A stretch of DNA of 64,000 nucleotides from Poecilobothrus nobilitatus (lineage: Eukaryota; Arthropoda; Insecta; Diptera; Dolichopodidae). The number at the start of each line of letters is the position of its first letter. Positions within the stretch are counted from its first letter, which is position 1. Below are positions 22,211 through 31,684 of the stretch, one piece after another. Location: assembly GCA_947095535.1 (NCBI GenBank), contig OX352772.1:252379540-252443539 (forward strand), read 5' to 3'. The translations under genes and the position numbers were made by a program. A model generated the notes under the pieces. The model searched no databases. It saw nothing but the letters and a program-made list of their open reading frames with translations, and was not told the origin of the DNA.

Positions 22211-22330
22211 TTAATTCTTTGAATTATTAATTAAATCTAATGCTGATTGCGCTTTAGCTTCAGCGTTTTGTAGTCATGCATTAATAAATCCAATTGGTTT
22301 TTTAACTTGAAATTCAATAAAATCATTCAT
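22211..22330 (-). pseudogene. Very small Polinton ORF with one internal TGA
   Basis: The 40-codon minus-strand frame MNDFIEFQVKKPIGFINA then TGA then LQNAEAKAQSALDLINNS ends at TAA 22,211-22,213. The ATG follows the previous gene's stop (22,334) almost directly, as in compact virus-like blocks. The Ala-rich helical end suggests a real small protein with one nonsense change. No function can be given. Confidence 0.35.
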
Positions 22331-22333
22331 TTT

Positions 22334-22692
22334 TCAAAATTTTTCATTTAACATAGCAGAAAATTTGATGTGGATATTCTCTAAATTATCTTGCATTTTT
22401 TCTTCTAAAATTCTTAATTTTTCTTCTGCTAATTTAAGTTCTATGTATGTTCAAACATTTCTCCTATGTAGTTTTTTATTAATTCTTTGTGAAAGAAAAT
22501 TTGGTTATTCACAAATGTTTGCGTTGCTGCATCATTTCCGTTAACTGGTTCTTGAACATTTGATAAAATTTTGTTATTTAAATCATAATTTCCTTCGGAA
22601 GTTAATTTGAAACCTATACCGGGAGGACCTTGAGTATGTAATTTTCTAGAAGTAGATGAAGTCATACTATGTCCAAACTTATCTAGCGGCAA
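22334..22692 (-). pseudogene. Polinton fibre-motif/coiled-coil protein, one frameshift
   Basis: Starts MPLDKFGHSM, followed by GPPGIGFKLTSEGNYDLNNK and a 'NKILSNVQEPVNGNDAATQ' segment. That last pattern (N-K-I-x-N-V ... DA-T) is the one repeated in phage and viral fibre shafts, and proteins with the MPLDKFG start recur in arthropod Polintons. The first frame stops at 22,441. The adjacent frame continues to 22,334 with a coiled coil (LKLAEEKLRILEEKMQDNLE), so a one-base shift near 22,445 is likely. It probably encodes a trimeric surface or assembly component, by inference. It lies 19 bp after the DUF8207-like gene. Confidence 0.55.
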
Positions 22693-22710
22693 TCTGATTT
22701 TTACAGATTG

Positions 22711-23696
22711 CTAATGTAAAATGTAATGTAATGTAAATTGAATTATATTTGCTTCTCTCAATTCTTCAATTATAGATACAATTTCATTGTTATGATTATT
22801 GTTACCAGCTGTTTCTGACGCAATTAAAAGCCTTAATCTATCAACTAACTCATTAGGATCATCCCAATAAATATATTGATTTGATTGATTTGTAAAATTT
22901 AATTGAGTTCTTGGTGAAAACGATTTAAGTAAAAAGTTAGTAAAATTTTTTTTTGAATAACTTGAACCAGTTTTTTTATGTCTGGTGTTGTAATCATGTT
23001 CATGTAATTTTCTTAATATATTCTTATATTTAAAACCTTCATTCCCTTTTATTTGTTCTAAATGATTATAATTTCTTCTATGTGCATTTGTTTTGTTAAG
23101 TATTTGATGGTATGTACTTAAATCATTTTCAGTATAGTTTATAGGTTTTTTTTTAAATATTAATTCATATAGACCATTAGTTCCTTCAAAAACTTCATTA
23201 TCAATCAATATATTTTTACTAATTTCATCTATTTTGAAATTAGCATTCCCAAGTTTTCGAAAATTTAGTGACGCATCAAAATAGGGGCCATATGACTTAT
23301 CAAGTTCTGACTTGTTAAAAACAGGAAATTGTGAAATTGATGATTCATCATCACTGAAATTATCAATTATAGCTGGTGTTTTAAATTTTATAGTATTCGG
23401 TGTTAAAGTTTTAAATTTACTGTAAGAATTACTTTTGTTGCTAGGTGTTTTAGTTTCCTGCATGAATGAAGTCATTGATCTAGTGTTGTTATCATCATCA
23501 TCAGGCGATTTAATTTCAGGTTTGATAAAGTTACCTGAAAATTGTTGTTGTTGTTTAACAACATTCGTTAATTCTTTCAATGGTTTTATAATTGGAGTAA
23601 ATGCTTCTTCTCGATTATGATCTTCTGATAGCTTTGCAACTTTTAAAGATTGAAATTTTTTTTTAAACTTTTTCTAGTTTTAATTAAATTTTTCAT
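22711..23696 (-). pseudogene. DUF8207-like conserved Polinton protein, frameshifted near its start
   Basis: Minus strand. The conserved block is intact: SYGPYFDASLNFRKLGNANF, FEGTNGLYELIFKKKP, YTENDLSTYHQIL, NKTNAHRRNYN and YIYWDDPNELVDRLRLLIAS ... NNEIVSIIEELREANII. This wording is typical of a protein found with Polintons across arthropods (DUF8207 as I recall it). Its role is unknown; structural or scaffold is a guess. An in-frame ATG lies at 23,696, but a run of nine A (about 23,656-23,664) puts it one base out of register, a likely polymerase-slippage lesion. The C-terminal eight residues after REANII look altered. Confidence 0.7.
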
Positions 23697-23738
23697 AAGT
23701 TGTTCATCTCATCTGTTAACTGTTACCTGCTGACGGAC

Positions 23739-23960
23739 CTAAAATTTAGCAACTGTATCAAAATTTTTTCTATAGCGACCATTGTTTAAACTGCTATCTT
23801 TATCAATTAATAGAAAACCATAATTATCATTCCAGCAGCATGCACTCAATTTTTTAAAATCAATGTAAGACATATCAGAATTTACATGATCGTTATAGAT
23901 ATGTTTTAAATTTAAATCATCTTGCTTGAATATAGCAAGATTATTAATAACTCAACTTCT
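23739..23960 (-). pseudogene. C-terminal remnant of the FtsK/HerA (A32-like) packaging ATPase
   Basis: About 70 codons on the minus strand to a TAG at 23,739-23,741. They include VINNLAIFKQDDLNLKHIYN, DHVNSDMSYIDFKKLSACCW and KDSSLNNGRYRKNFD, the tail I recognise from Polinton genome-packaging ATPases. The Walker A and B motifs are missing. The upstream edge breaks at about 23,960, where the tail of the divergently oriented capsid gene begins. It precedes the DUF8207-like gene in the same direction. Confidence 0.6.
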
Positions 23961-24217
23961 TTTATAATAACTTCTATTATAATAACTCAATATCAGAACC
24001 TTTACTTTCATGGGACAACTTTAAAGATGATTCTCCAATCTTCATAATTGATACTCGTTATCAAGATGATAATTTTAAAATGGGTCCAGTTGATGTCAAA
24101 ATTGAATTAAAGACTTTAAAAAAAATTCCAGACAATACTACAGCTTATTGTCTTATTTTACATGATCGGTTAGTGGAATTTAAACCGTTAACAGGAGAAA
24201 TTAACAAAATTATTTAA
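23951..24217 (+). pseudogene. C-terminal remnant of a double-jelly-roll capsid protein
   Basis: Plus strand. From about 23,990 the frame reads SEPLLSWDNFKDDSPIFIID, then MGPVDVKIELKTLKK, then TTAYCLILHDRLVEFKPLTG, and ends at TAA 24,215-24,217. The pattern of PLLS...F.D..P...ID, PVD, AYCLI.HDR and PLT is the C-terminal signature of the DJR-like capsid protein of arthropod Polintons. Both jelly-roll folds upstream are absent. The junction with the minus-strand ATPase tail is an AT-rich micro-repeated stretch at about 23,941-23,990. Confidence 0.65.
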
Positions 24218-24258
24218 ATGATCAATTCTAATTACATACTTATAAATTATTTATAAAT

Positions 24259-24746
24259 ATGAAATACATTGTAATTGATATTCAAGTTTTTCGGGATAAC
24301 CAAAATAAATTTATTATAAAAGAAATTGCATGCTTATCATCAAACTGTGAAATTCAGCATTTTATTATAAAAGCTCCTTATGGATATCATATTATAAATA
24401 ATAATACAAAAAAAATAAATAAATGGTTAACAAAAAATCATCATGGATTTGCTTGGAACAATGGATCGTCTTATTTCTGTAATGTAATCAATTTTTTAAA
24501 ATCATGTATAGATTATCAAACTGTAGTTTACGTTAAAGGGGATGAAAAACAAAAAATTATTCAAAGTTTTTTCAAGCGAAATAATGTTATAAACTTAGAT
24601 GAACAAGTATCAACAAGTTTAAAAACATTAGAAAAGCTCTATGAAAATATATATGAAAGTATATGAAATGTCTATTTAATCATTTTGGATTCTGTGCTCT
24701 TCAAAATGTTTACATTTTAAAATCATTAGTAAAAAAGCTGACTTAA
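24259..24746 (+). pseudogene. Exonuclease-like small Polinton protein, frameshifted
   Basis: The first frame (24,259-24,666) begins MKYIVIDIQVF, an Asp-containing strand like the first motif of DEDD 3'-5' exonucleases. It continues with KNHHGFAWNNG and VVYVKGDEKQKIIQSFF. The frame stops at 24,664, but the next frame continues from about 24,670 with CLFNHFGFCALQNVYILK to a stop at 24,744-24,746, which matches the Cys-His-Cys tail I recall for this family. So there is one frameshift near 24,665. Nuclease activity is a suggestion only, since other catalytic acids are not obvious. Confidence 0.5.
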
Positions 24747-24875
24747 ACATTTTAAAAGTATTTAAACCAGTTTTGAAGTAAAAACCGTATCAGTCAAAAT
24801 ATTTGTTTTTTTTGAAAATCATTGGGTCACCAAGTTCATCACACTCTGATAAAAAGTTTGGTGTTTACAATCATT

Positions 24876-25058
24876 ATGGATAATAAAGAACAAGAAAAAT
24901 CAAAAATGGTTCAACATCAAGAATATAGGAGTCCAAGTAAATATAAGACATCAGCATCTTGCACAATATCATGTATGCATTCATCATCAGCAACTAGCGT
25001 AAAATATCAAAAACAACACAAAGCTAATAGCAATGGAAGTTGTTGTAGATTATCATAA
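24876..25058 (+). CDS. Orphan Ser/Cys/Lys-rich ORF of the Polinton, 60 residues
   Basis: ATG at 24,876. The product starts MDNKEQEKSKMVQHQEYRSP and ends with scattered cysteines (ISCMHSSS, GSCCRLS). The frame is open, but composition alone gives no family. A/T-rich sequence with two AATAAA-like signals follows (about 25,070-25,110). It may be a real accessory gene or chance. Confidence 0.3.
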   Translation: MDNKEQEKSKMVQHQEYRSPSKYKTSASCTISCMHSSSATSVKYQKQHKANSNGSCCRLS

Positions 25059-25551
25059 AAATCTGTTAAAATAATAAATTTGACTTTTTATTTTGTTATT
25101 CAATAAAAATATAAAAAAGAAAAATTTTTTATTTTTCGTTTATTCAAATAGCTATACAATTTATCAACAAGATAAACTTTACAGTAGTATGAATCTAAAA
25201 AGAATTTTATGTAAAAAATTTTAAGTCAATGGACAGTGTGGAACTGGTATCTCCATATAAATAAAACTCTTTTTCTTATTTATGTAGGTTTGGAAAATCT
25301 GAAAATCTTAGAAATTACTACTTATTTAGATTTGAAAAATTTGTAAATTTTAGAAATTATAAAATAAAAAAATGAATTGTTTAATTTTTCTTATATCTTT
25401 ATTTTTTACTTATAAATTTTCACATTTAAAATCTATGATTAAAAACTTATCTTTCTTCTCAGAGATTTTAAAAAAATATTTAATGTCGTTATTTGCAATT
25501 TTCCGGTTTAAGATTTCTACAATTTGTGGACTATGCTTTAAAGCTTAGTCT
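25059..25551. other. Polinton non-coding interval
   Basis: AT-rich with AATAAA-type signals near 25,070-25,110 that would suit plus-strand transcripts ending here. Two similar blocks around 25,290-25,360 (AAATTTGTAAATTTTAGAAATTA type) are present. No coding signal. Confidence 0.4.
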
Positions 25552-25779
25552 TTACTTTGGCAAATACGTAAAAAAATTTACTGTGTGAACTACTACACAC
25601 CTTGTCTGATCTTTCTTATATTTGGCGAACTTCGCCTCCTGCAAATGTAGAACTTCATATTCTTCGTTTTGTACCAACTCGGACATCGAAATTAATTTTG
25701 TTTTCTTGTTGATGTCTGTCAAAAATTCCTGTAGAATATTTTGCTCGTCGTTCATCGTCTCTTGATCGATATCGATCAT
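25552..25779 (-). CDS. Small Polinton-associated protein, probably truncated, 75 residues
   Basis: Minus strand. The N-terminal acidic part (MIDIDQETMNDEQNILQEFL) is followed by MSELVQNEEYEVLHLQEAKF, VVVHTVNFF and TYLPK then stop. The pattern 'sEL....Y.V..l......kyg.......f...LPkr' belongs to a small conserved protein common near virus-like elements of arthropods. Relatives usually run on past LPK, so the TAA here may be premature. It heads the interval that holds the 16-bp repeats (25,780-26,644). Confidence 0.45.
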   Translation of the reverse strand: MIDIDQETMNDEQNILQEFLTDINKKTKLISMSELVQNEEYEVLHLQEAKFAKYKKDQTRCVVVHTVNFFTYLPK

Positions 25780-25989
25780 AATGTTGTTTAAAATGTCATC
25801 TTCTTCTGTACTAAATTTTTTTTTTTTTCTTGAAGGTTGTTTTATTTTCTATTTTTATATTTATATTCATATATTCAGTTAGTTATCAGTTTAGTTGTTT
25901 ATAAATGAATGAGATCTTAAGAAATTTTAGCTTCTATTTATTTGAAAATTTTTAGATGAATTTTTGTTTTTTTTTTTTTTTTTAAATCA

Positions 25990-26560
25990 TTATAACTATG
26001 CAATAGAATTTTTAGGACTCGATGTGATAACACAAATTTAAAATAAAAAAAATTAAGAAGAAAGCTAAAATTTCTAAGTCATTTTTAATAAAAATGTTTG
26101 CGGTTTTATGTTCTGTAGATTTTTTAGGACTCCATGTGATAACACAAATTTTTAACAGAAATCAAGACAAAAATTAAAAATTTCTAAGACATTATAAATA
26201 AAAATGTTTGCGGTTTTATGTTCTGTGTTATGAATTTTGATTATACTAATTTCAAGACTTAAAAGTACTTTAAACATTTATATTATACTAATTAAATGGT
26301 TTATGCTTTCTAAGTTATCTTGATTCAATTTTTAACACAGGTTTTTAAATTTTTTTTGGGAATGTATGTGGTTTTATGGTGCCAACATTGCTCAAAAATG
26401 TTCAAAATTTAATATGTGTTATATTAATTAAATGGTCTATGTTTTCTAAATTATCTTGAATCAATTTTTAATACAATTTTTAATTCTTTTTTGTTTTTTT
26501 GGGGATGTATGTGGTTTTATGGTGCTAATAAGTTTCAAAAATGTTAAATACTGAATATTG
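25990..26560. repeat. Non-coding block with two tandem duplications and four 16-bp iterons
   Basis: The core TGTNTGYGGTTTTATG occurs at 26,095-26,110, 26,205-26,220, 26,363-26,378 and 26,506-26,521, all in the same orientation. The first two lie in about 110-bp repeats (with TTTAGGACTC-ATGTGATAACAC), the last two in about 143-bp repeats (with CTAARTTATCTTGA). The block separates the divergent ORFs 25,552-25,779 and 26,645-26,920. Iterated sites between divergent genes suit a control region or origin, by inference. Confidence 0.6.
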
Positions 26561-26644
26561 TTATTTATAATTGATAACTTATTATGGTATATAAAGAATA
26601 TATTTTCTCTAAACAAATTCAGTTTTATTCAAAATATTTTCAAT

Positions 26645-26920
26645 ATGAGCAATACTACTAAAGCTGAAAATCCCAAATCCCTCAAGGCAATGGCATTAGC
26701 GAAGTGGTTCAATTCGAAAAACTTTAATTTTGGAGAGTACGTAATGTTTAATGCAAATTGGCATAACATTAAATTTCATTGCATTGGATGGTCCAATGTA
26801 AACAAAACAGGAGGATTAACAATAAATGAAATTATCCTGCATCAGAATAGTGGACCTTGGCTCAGCAAACCTGCAGTTTCAAATAATATTTGGTATTATC
26901 CAAAAATAAAACCTTTCTAA
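26645..26920 (+). CDS. Orphan Polinton protein, 91 residues
   Basis: Open and undamaged. The ATG at 26,645 (MSNTTKAENPKSLKAMALAK) is preferred to the upstream ATG at 26,558, whose leader is hydrophobic AT-rich translation. The protein is rich in Trp and Asn (AKWFNSKNFNFGEYVMFNAN, IKFHCIGWSN, GPWLSKP) and basic at its start, compatible with a small globular binding protein. No family was recognised. It converges with the DNA polymerase gene (stop 27,016). Confidence 0.5.
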   Translation: MSNTTKAENPKSLKAMALAKWFNSKNFNFGEYVMFNANWHNIKFHCIGWSNVNKTGGLTINEIILHQNSGPWLSKPAVSNNIWYYPKIKPF

Positions 26921-27015
26921 ATTGTTAAAACAAAAATATATATAAAACTTAATAAAACAATAATTGAATTTATCTTAAAATTATTTAATTTTGTTTTTTT
27001 ATTTTATAATTTTTT

Positions 27016-30000
27016 TTATTTTATTGCAAAATGACCCCAAGCCAATGTGCGTACATTATCATCTAAAACATATCTTTTATCATTGTGGTAACATAATGAA
27101 ATTTTATTTAAATTTGTGTATACAAATTATGAATCTTACTTCTAAAAATTAACATATTACTTTTAAAAAGTTTTCTTTTATATAAACATTCTCTGTAATC
27201 ATCTAAAGTGAATAATTTTACAACATTTCTTTTGATACCTTTTGCTTTAACTATAACATTTTTATTTTCAATATCAATCGAATACATTTTCGCTTTTAAT
27301 CCAATAAATTCTTTAATTACACTACCATTGCATTCATCCTTCATCATACCTAGAACCTTTTTATTTTTCAGAGGAATTTTATAAGAATTATCAATTGAAT
27401 ATTCTGATGTATCATAAAACTTTTCTATGTCAGGTTTAATATATTCGTAAAAATCTTCTGTTGTAATGGTATATACAAATGAGTCAGTATCCATATAATT
27501 CAATTTAACATTTTTATTAAATTTTGGTTTAATATAATCATAGTGGAAATCATACATTTTGTGTTTTGAAATTTCTAATACAGAAAAACCTACATATAAA
27601 GGCTTATTATAGTATACACTAGTTCTATTCAACTGAATTGCATCCATATCACTTGTAAATTTAGCTAAACTGTGAAAATTTGGTTTACATATCAAAGCTC
27701 TTGCCCCCAAACTTTTTCCCTGACTTTCCCAACTTGTTACAATTTTAATATTTTTTCTCTTATCTATATTTTCAATAGTTTTTCCATATATCGCATTATT
27801 TAACAATTTGAATGTATTTTTTTCAAAATTATTTTTTGCTAGTGTTCGGTGATAGTTATTTAAATCTATATAACTTTTCAACCAACAATCTTGGTTAAAG
27901 CTCAAAGCTCGGTGAATCTTTTTTAATATTAATCCATGTTTTACACATTGTTGAAGGTTTGTATAATGGATAATATATTTCTTTTTTTCTTCTAAACTGG
28001 TAATTAGCTTTATACTTTTCATTTTTGAATGTTTTTTATTTTCTGGACAAAATGGAAGATCGTTATGATCATCATGTTTATCAACAGGATATTCCAAATC
28101 TACTTCTAAAATGTATCCTATATTTGAATCAGAAGGTATATTCAAAAAATCAATATTTTCTATTTTATCACACCAGTAGAAATTAGATATAGGTAAGAAT
28201 TTAGACATAGCACACCCATACAGATTGTTAACATCTAAATATGTTATAAAATTTGAAGGTTTTGTTCTATCAAAATTACTTAAATATTTATTATTTGCTT
28301 TAGAATGACGTAATGAACACTGTGAAATTCCACCTCTAATACCCCTTTTGAAAAAATTATACATATTAATATCAGTTAGTAACTGAAGTTATACTTTTGT
28401 ATATTTGAGCATAGCATCCCAACTAAAACCAGGTAACGTATAGTATTGACATACATCTAATTCATATATCTGCTTACATACTTTTCGAAAATTATCGAAT
28501 ACATCTGCTAATAGAATAACATCTGTTTTTAAATATATTTCTAAATAGTCTTTAAAATATTTGCATTCAAATGTTTCCCAAACAGTCTTTGCATGTTGAT
28601 AGTCTTTATCTGAAATTGTTGTTTTCGAAAATTTATTATCAAAACTTCTTTGACAAGGTAACTCTGTTTGATACAATTTTTCAAAAGAATTTAAATATTC
28701 ATATGGAAATATCCCCTTTCGGTTCACTAAATTATATTTGTTTTCGTTTGGATACATTTTTTTAATATTACTAAATTATCAAATGGTAATTGAGAAACTA
28801 ATGCATCTAAGCTTGATGACATAAACCGAAATGAATCTAAGAACCTCAACTCTATAGATTCTCCTTCATCAACCTCAATCCATTTTGATAAAGAAATATA
28901 CTTTTCCTTATTCATAGGAATAACATTAATTTTACCCGGAAATTTTATTAAGTTTTTAATAATTAAGTGACAGTCATAACCAGAAAAGTTATGAAAAAAT
29001 ATTAGAATGAAATTTGGTAACTGATATTACAAATTACAAAATGAATGTGCTGGTCCTCGATATATTCCGGTTAAATGGCTATGGTCTGCAACCCTATTTT
29101 CATCTAACATTTCATTACAAATATGACAATTTCTAGTTTCTAAATGAATTATTCTTTCTTCATCTGTAAAAATTTTCATTGTAATAATATTTTTATAATA
29201 CTTACTATAAATTTGTTTCACATCTTCTATTAATTTCTCCAAAAAAATATCTATGCAATCAGTTCCAGTATACATCCTAAATATATTAGAGTTTTCATCG
29301 AAAGATGATTTGATGTGATATGCCATTGCACATGGAATATGTTCTTGAACGTTTGTTGTTGTTGATGTAGATAAATCTGGTAAACATGTTGTTATATCTT
29401 GAAGAATGCATTCAAAGTCTGCATACACGACAAATGGTACATCCATTTTTTTGTTGTAGTTTTCAAATTTTAATGTTGCTTTTTCAGCTGTTGGGAGATT
29501 TGTAACTACATTGTTGCACTCACTTTTATGTAGTTTTAAATTTGTCTCATTATTGAAATGAATTAAGCAATGATTGCAAAATATTAATTTTCTATTATTC
29601 TTTGTAATTTGCGAATGTAATAGTCGAGAAATATTTTTAATCCAAACATAATGTGTTCTCTGATCCTCTTGTATTAATAGCAAATTAATATGATGAAGTT
29701 TCTCTTCTTTTGTACAATGAAATGGACCTACAATTTTGTAGAATGTATTTTGAGATGTTTCTTGTTTTTCAAAACCAAAAACATTGATACTAATTGTGGT
29801 ATTTAATTGTTCAAATTTTTTTATATCAGCAACTTTCATAGGAAATTCTAAAACATCAAAATTTAGTATAATATTTTGTAGTTATATTTTATTCGATTGT
29901 ATATCAGCAATCCCATATGTTTGTGTTCGTTCCAATCTACCAGAACCCTTGTACAGAGCTGATATTATACTCCATTTAAAACAATACTCATCAGCGTTCA

Positions 30001-30694
30001 TTACGTTGATACAAGCCTTTTTAGTCTTCAAAAATTTTGGTAACGGAAGATATTGTGATCCTCGTAAAGGTTTGTATTGATTAATGTTGACTTCTAAATG
30101 TATTATTCGAAGTAGAGCCCAACCACTATCCCTTTCTTGAAATTCTTCACTTTTAACAACAAGACACTGCAATAATTTATCTAACTTTTCTAATATTTCG
30201 GTTGGTTGTAGTATAATTTCCATTTTCGTATTGAAAGACTTTATTGATAAATTAAAATCATCTAAGTCATCCAAATTATTATTATCCGTTTTCAAATATT
30301 TTATATATTCAATAAATAATTCAAAGTTAAATTTGAAAGAATTATGTTTTTTCAAAGAATTTTCTAATAATTTAATTATTTTATCCTTGGAACTATGTAA
30401 AAATTGTTCTGGTAACAAAACACTTTCATCATTATTTTCCAATATAAATGTTTCTATTCGTTCATTTAAACAGCTTTTAACACTTTTTAGATTTGCTTCA
30501 ATATAATCACCACTATTTGTTTTATGTAAAAATGTTCTTATATGATATAGCCATTCTTTCAATGGTATATCTTTTTTACAGGTTTCACAGAACTTAATAT
30601 CTGAGTCACTAAAGGTTTTACTACCAGATCGTTTCATTTTCTTTTTTTTTTTAATTTTTAATAAGAACAAAAATTTTAATTTAATAATAAACAA
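27016..30694 (-). pseudogene. Protein-primed type-B DNA polymerase of the Polinton, five lesions
   Basis: About 1,200 codons on the minus strand. The best start is M at 30,637 (MKRSGSKTFSDSD) after a Lys-rich run. The N-terminal region has a CETCKKD zinc-like pair and the typical GSQYLPLPKFLKTKKACINV block. Exonuclease motifs: VVYADFECIL (ExoI), FFHNFSGYDCHLII (ExoII), YLKTDVILLADVF (ExoIII). Polymerase motifs: YLDVNNLYGCAM (A), LLNNAIYGKTIEN (B), YMDTDSF (C). A CxxC...H...C cluster (HICNEML ... DHSHLTG) lies before ExoII. Breaks: in-frame TAA at 29,882, 29,027 and 28,389, and frameshifts near 28,757 (A run) and 27,108. After the last shift the C-terminal block (NDKRYVLDDNVRTLAWGHF) ends at 27,016. 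The enzyme would replicate the element from terminal-protein primers, but this copy is dead. Confidence 0.9.
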
Positions 30695-31032
30695 TTAATA
30701 ATAAGTTTTTCAAACAACACCTTTTATTTATACAAATTCTATTCATCCATATCATCATATCATATCATTCAAATGTGTGCGGGATTCCCTGGCATCATTT
30801 TTTAATTTTATTAATAATAAGTATAATAAAATATGTATCACAACATTATGATATAGAAATTTTTTTATACTTTATATTCTTAAAATCGCAACTTTTTTTC
30901 ATTGAAAAATAAAATTTTCTTATCGCAAACACAATTCATTTTAAATTTCTGATTTCCTGTAAACTATAGGATAGATACATCTAAATATTTTGATTACATT
31001 ATGTTTAGCTTGGAAATATGAATACTTTTAAT
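30695..31032. other. Polinton right non-coding region
   Basis: AT-rich leader between the polymerase start and the right inverted repeat, with no ORF or motif recognised. It should hold the polymerase promoter (minus strand). Confidence 0.5.
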
Positions 31033-31345
31033 GAATAGAAGAGATCTCAATATTTATTCAAAATTGTAGAGCAATTCCATATGTGTGAGATCATCACATA
31101 TTCACATTGATAAGCAAAACTTCAAGTATTTTTATTTTTATTCATATTCCAGCTTCTAGCCCCAGCTTCTAGCCCAGTTCTGCACCCAACCCAAGTTCTC
31201 CACTGAGACCATCGTTTTCATTCACTTTCAGAAACGAAAATTCAATTCCATTATACCACCCCCAATTTCTATTACATAATACCTTAATTGTCAAACTTGA
31301 TGTGACGTCATTTGACAGTCCTAGAACGTACATATTATTATTACT
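31033..31345 (-). repeat. Right terminal inverted repeat of the Polinton
   Basis: Inverse of 17,651-17,890, ending ...TTATTATTACT. It has about 70 bp (between the 'CCAGCTTCTAGCC' block and the 'CACACATATG' block) that the left arm lacks, so one arm has gained or lost sequence. It contains TGACGTCA at 31,303-31,310. Confidence 0.9.
31303..31310. promoter_or_regulatory. TGACGTCA palindrome in the right TIR
   Basis: Mirror of the octamer at 17,686-17,693. Conservation in both arms follows from the inverted repeat. Confidence 0.4.
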
Positions 31346-31351
31346 GTCGCT
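31346..31351. repeat. Right 6-bp target-site duplication (GTCGCT)
   Basis: Identical to 17,645-17,650. Removing one copy plus the element restores an uninterrupted codon register between 17,650 and 31,352. Confidence 0.92.
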
Positions 31352-31684
31352 TCATATTGATTCTCTAAAAAAATATCTGAGCAAAGTATGTCCTTCAAAT
31401 ACTTTGAGAATTATCTATTTGGGTCTTGTTCAATCCAAGTTTCAATATGGATTCGCTTGCTGGGGTGGAGCTTATTGCGATAAAGTTCTACCTCTTCGTT
31501 TTTTTAATTCAAAATATTTGTAAGAGTTTAGACAGAAGATTAGACAGCAGTTTTCCTTTATTTGTTTCTTTAAATATTCTTCCTCTGCTCCATGTTTACT
31601 GCTTTAAAGTACTAAAAATATTTTTCCTTCGATCTGGGTATTTGAACTATAGGAATTCCAGCACGTATAATTTGCGTGTTAATT
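31352..31684 (+). pseudogene. ORF2 (EN-RT), part 2: RT thumb and C-terminus
   Basis: Continues the RT interrupted at 17,650: SLHIDSLKKYLSKVCPSNTL, LRIIYLGLVQSKFQYGFACW and, after a frameshift near 31,480-31,500, SLDRRLDSSFPLFVSLNILP, then NSSTYNLRVN and a stop at 31,682-31,684. This is the usual CR1/Jockey-type C-terminal domain (thumb, 'QS.l.YG...WG', NTR-like end). It belongs to the element that begins near 12,892. Confidence 0.8.

Larger units (their letters stand above)
17651..31345. mobile_element. Polinton/Maverick (adintovirus-like) element, 13,695 bp, defective
   Basis: The element starts AGTAGTAATA and ends TTATTATTACT (AG...CT, as Polintons do). It has inverted repeats of about 240-310 bp and a perfect 6-bp duplication. 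Gene content on both strands matches the family: type-B DNA polymerase of the protein-primed kind, retroviral-type integrase with chromodomain, a packaging-ATPase tail, a double-jelly-roll capsid tail and several family-typical small proteins. At 13.7 kb it is shorter than the usual 15-20 kb, in line with the deletion scar near 23,950. No adenain-type protease was found. It is an old virus-like insertion; the breaks are listed under the individual genes. Confidence 0.92.

Noticed and set aside
24800..24860. ENHWVTKFITL, a possible trace of an adenain-type protease
   Set aside because: An HW pair alone is too little. No Cys or Gln motif of the protease follows, and the frame stops at once.
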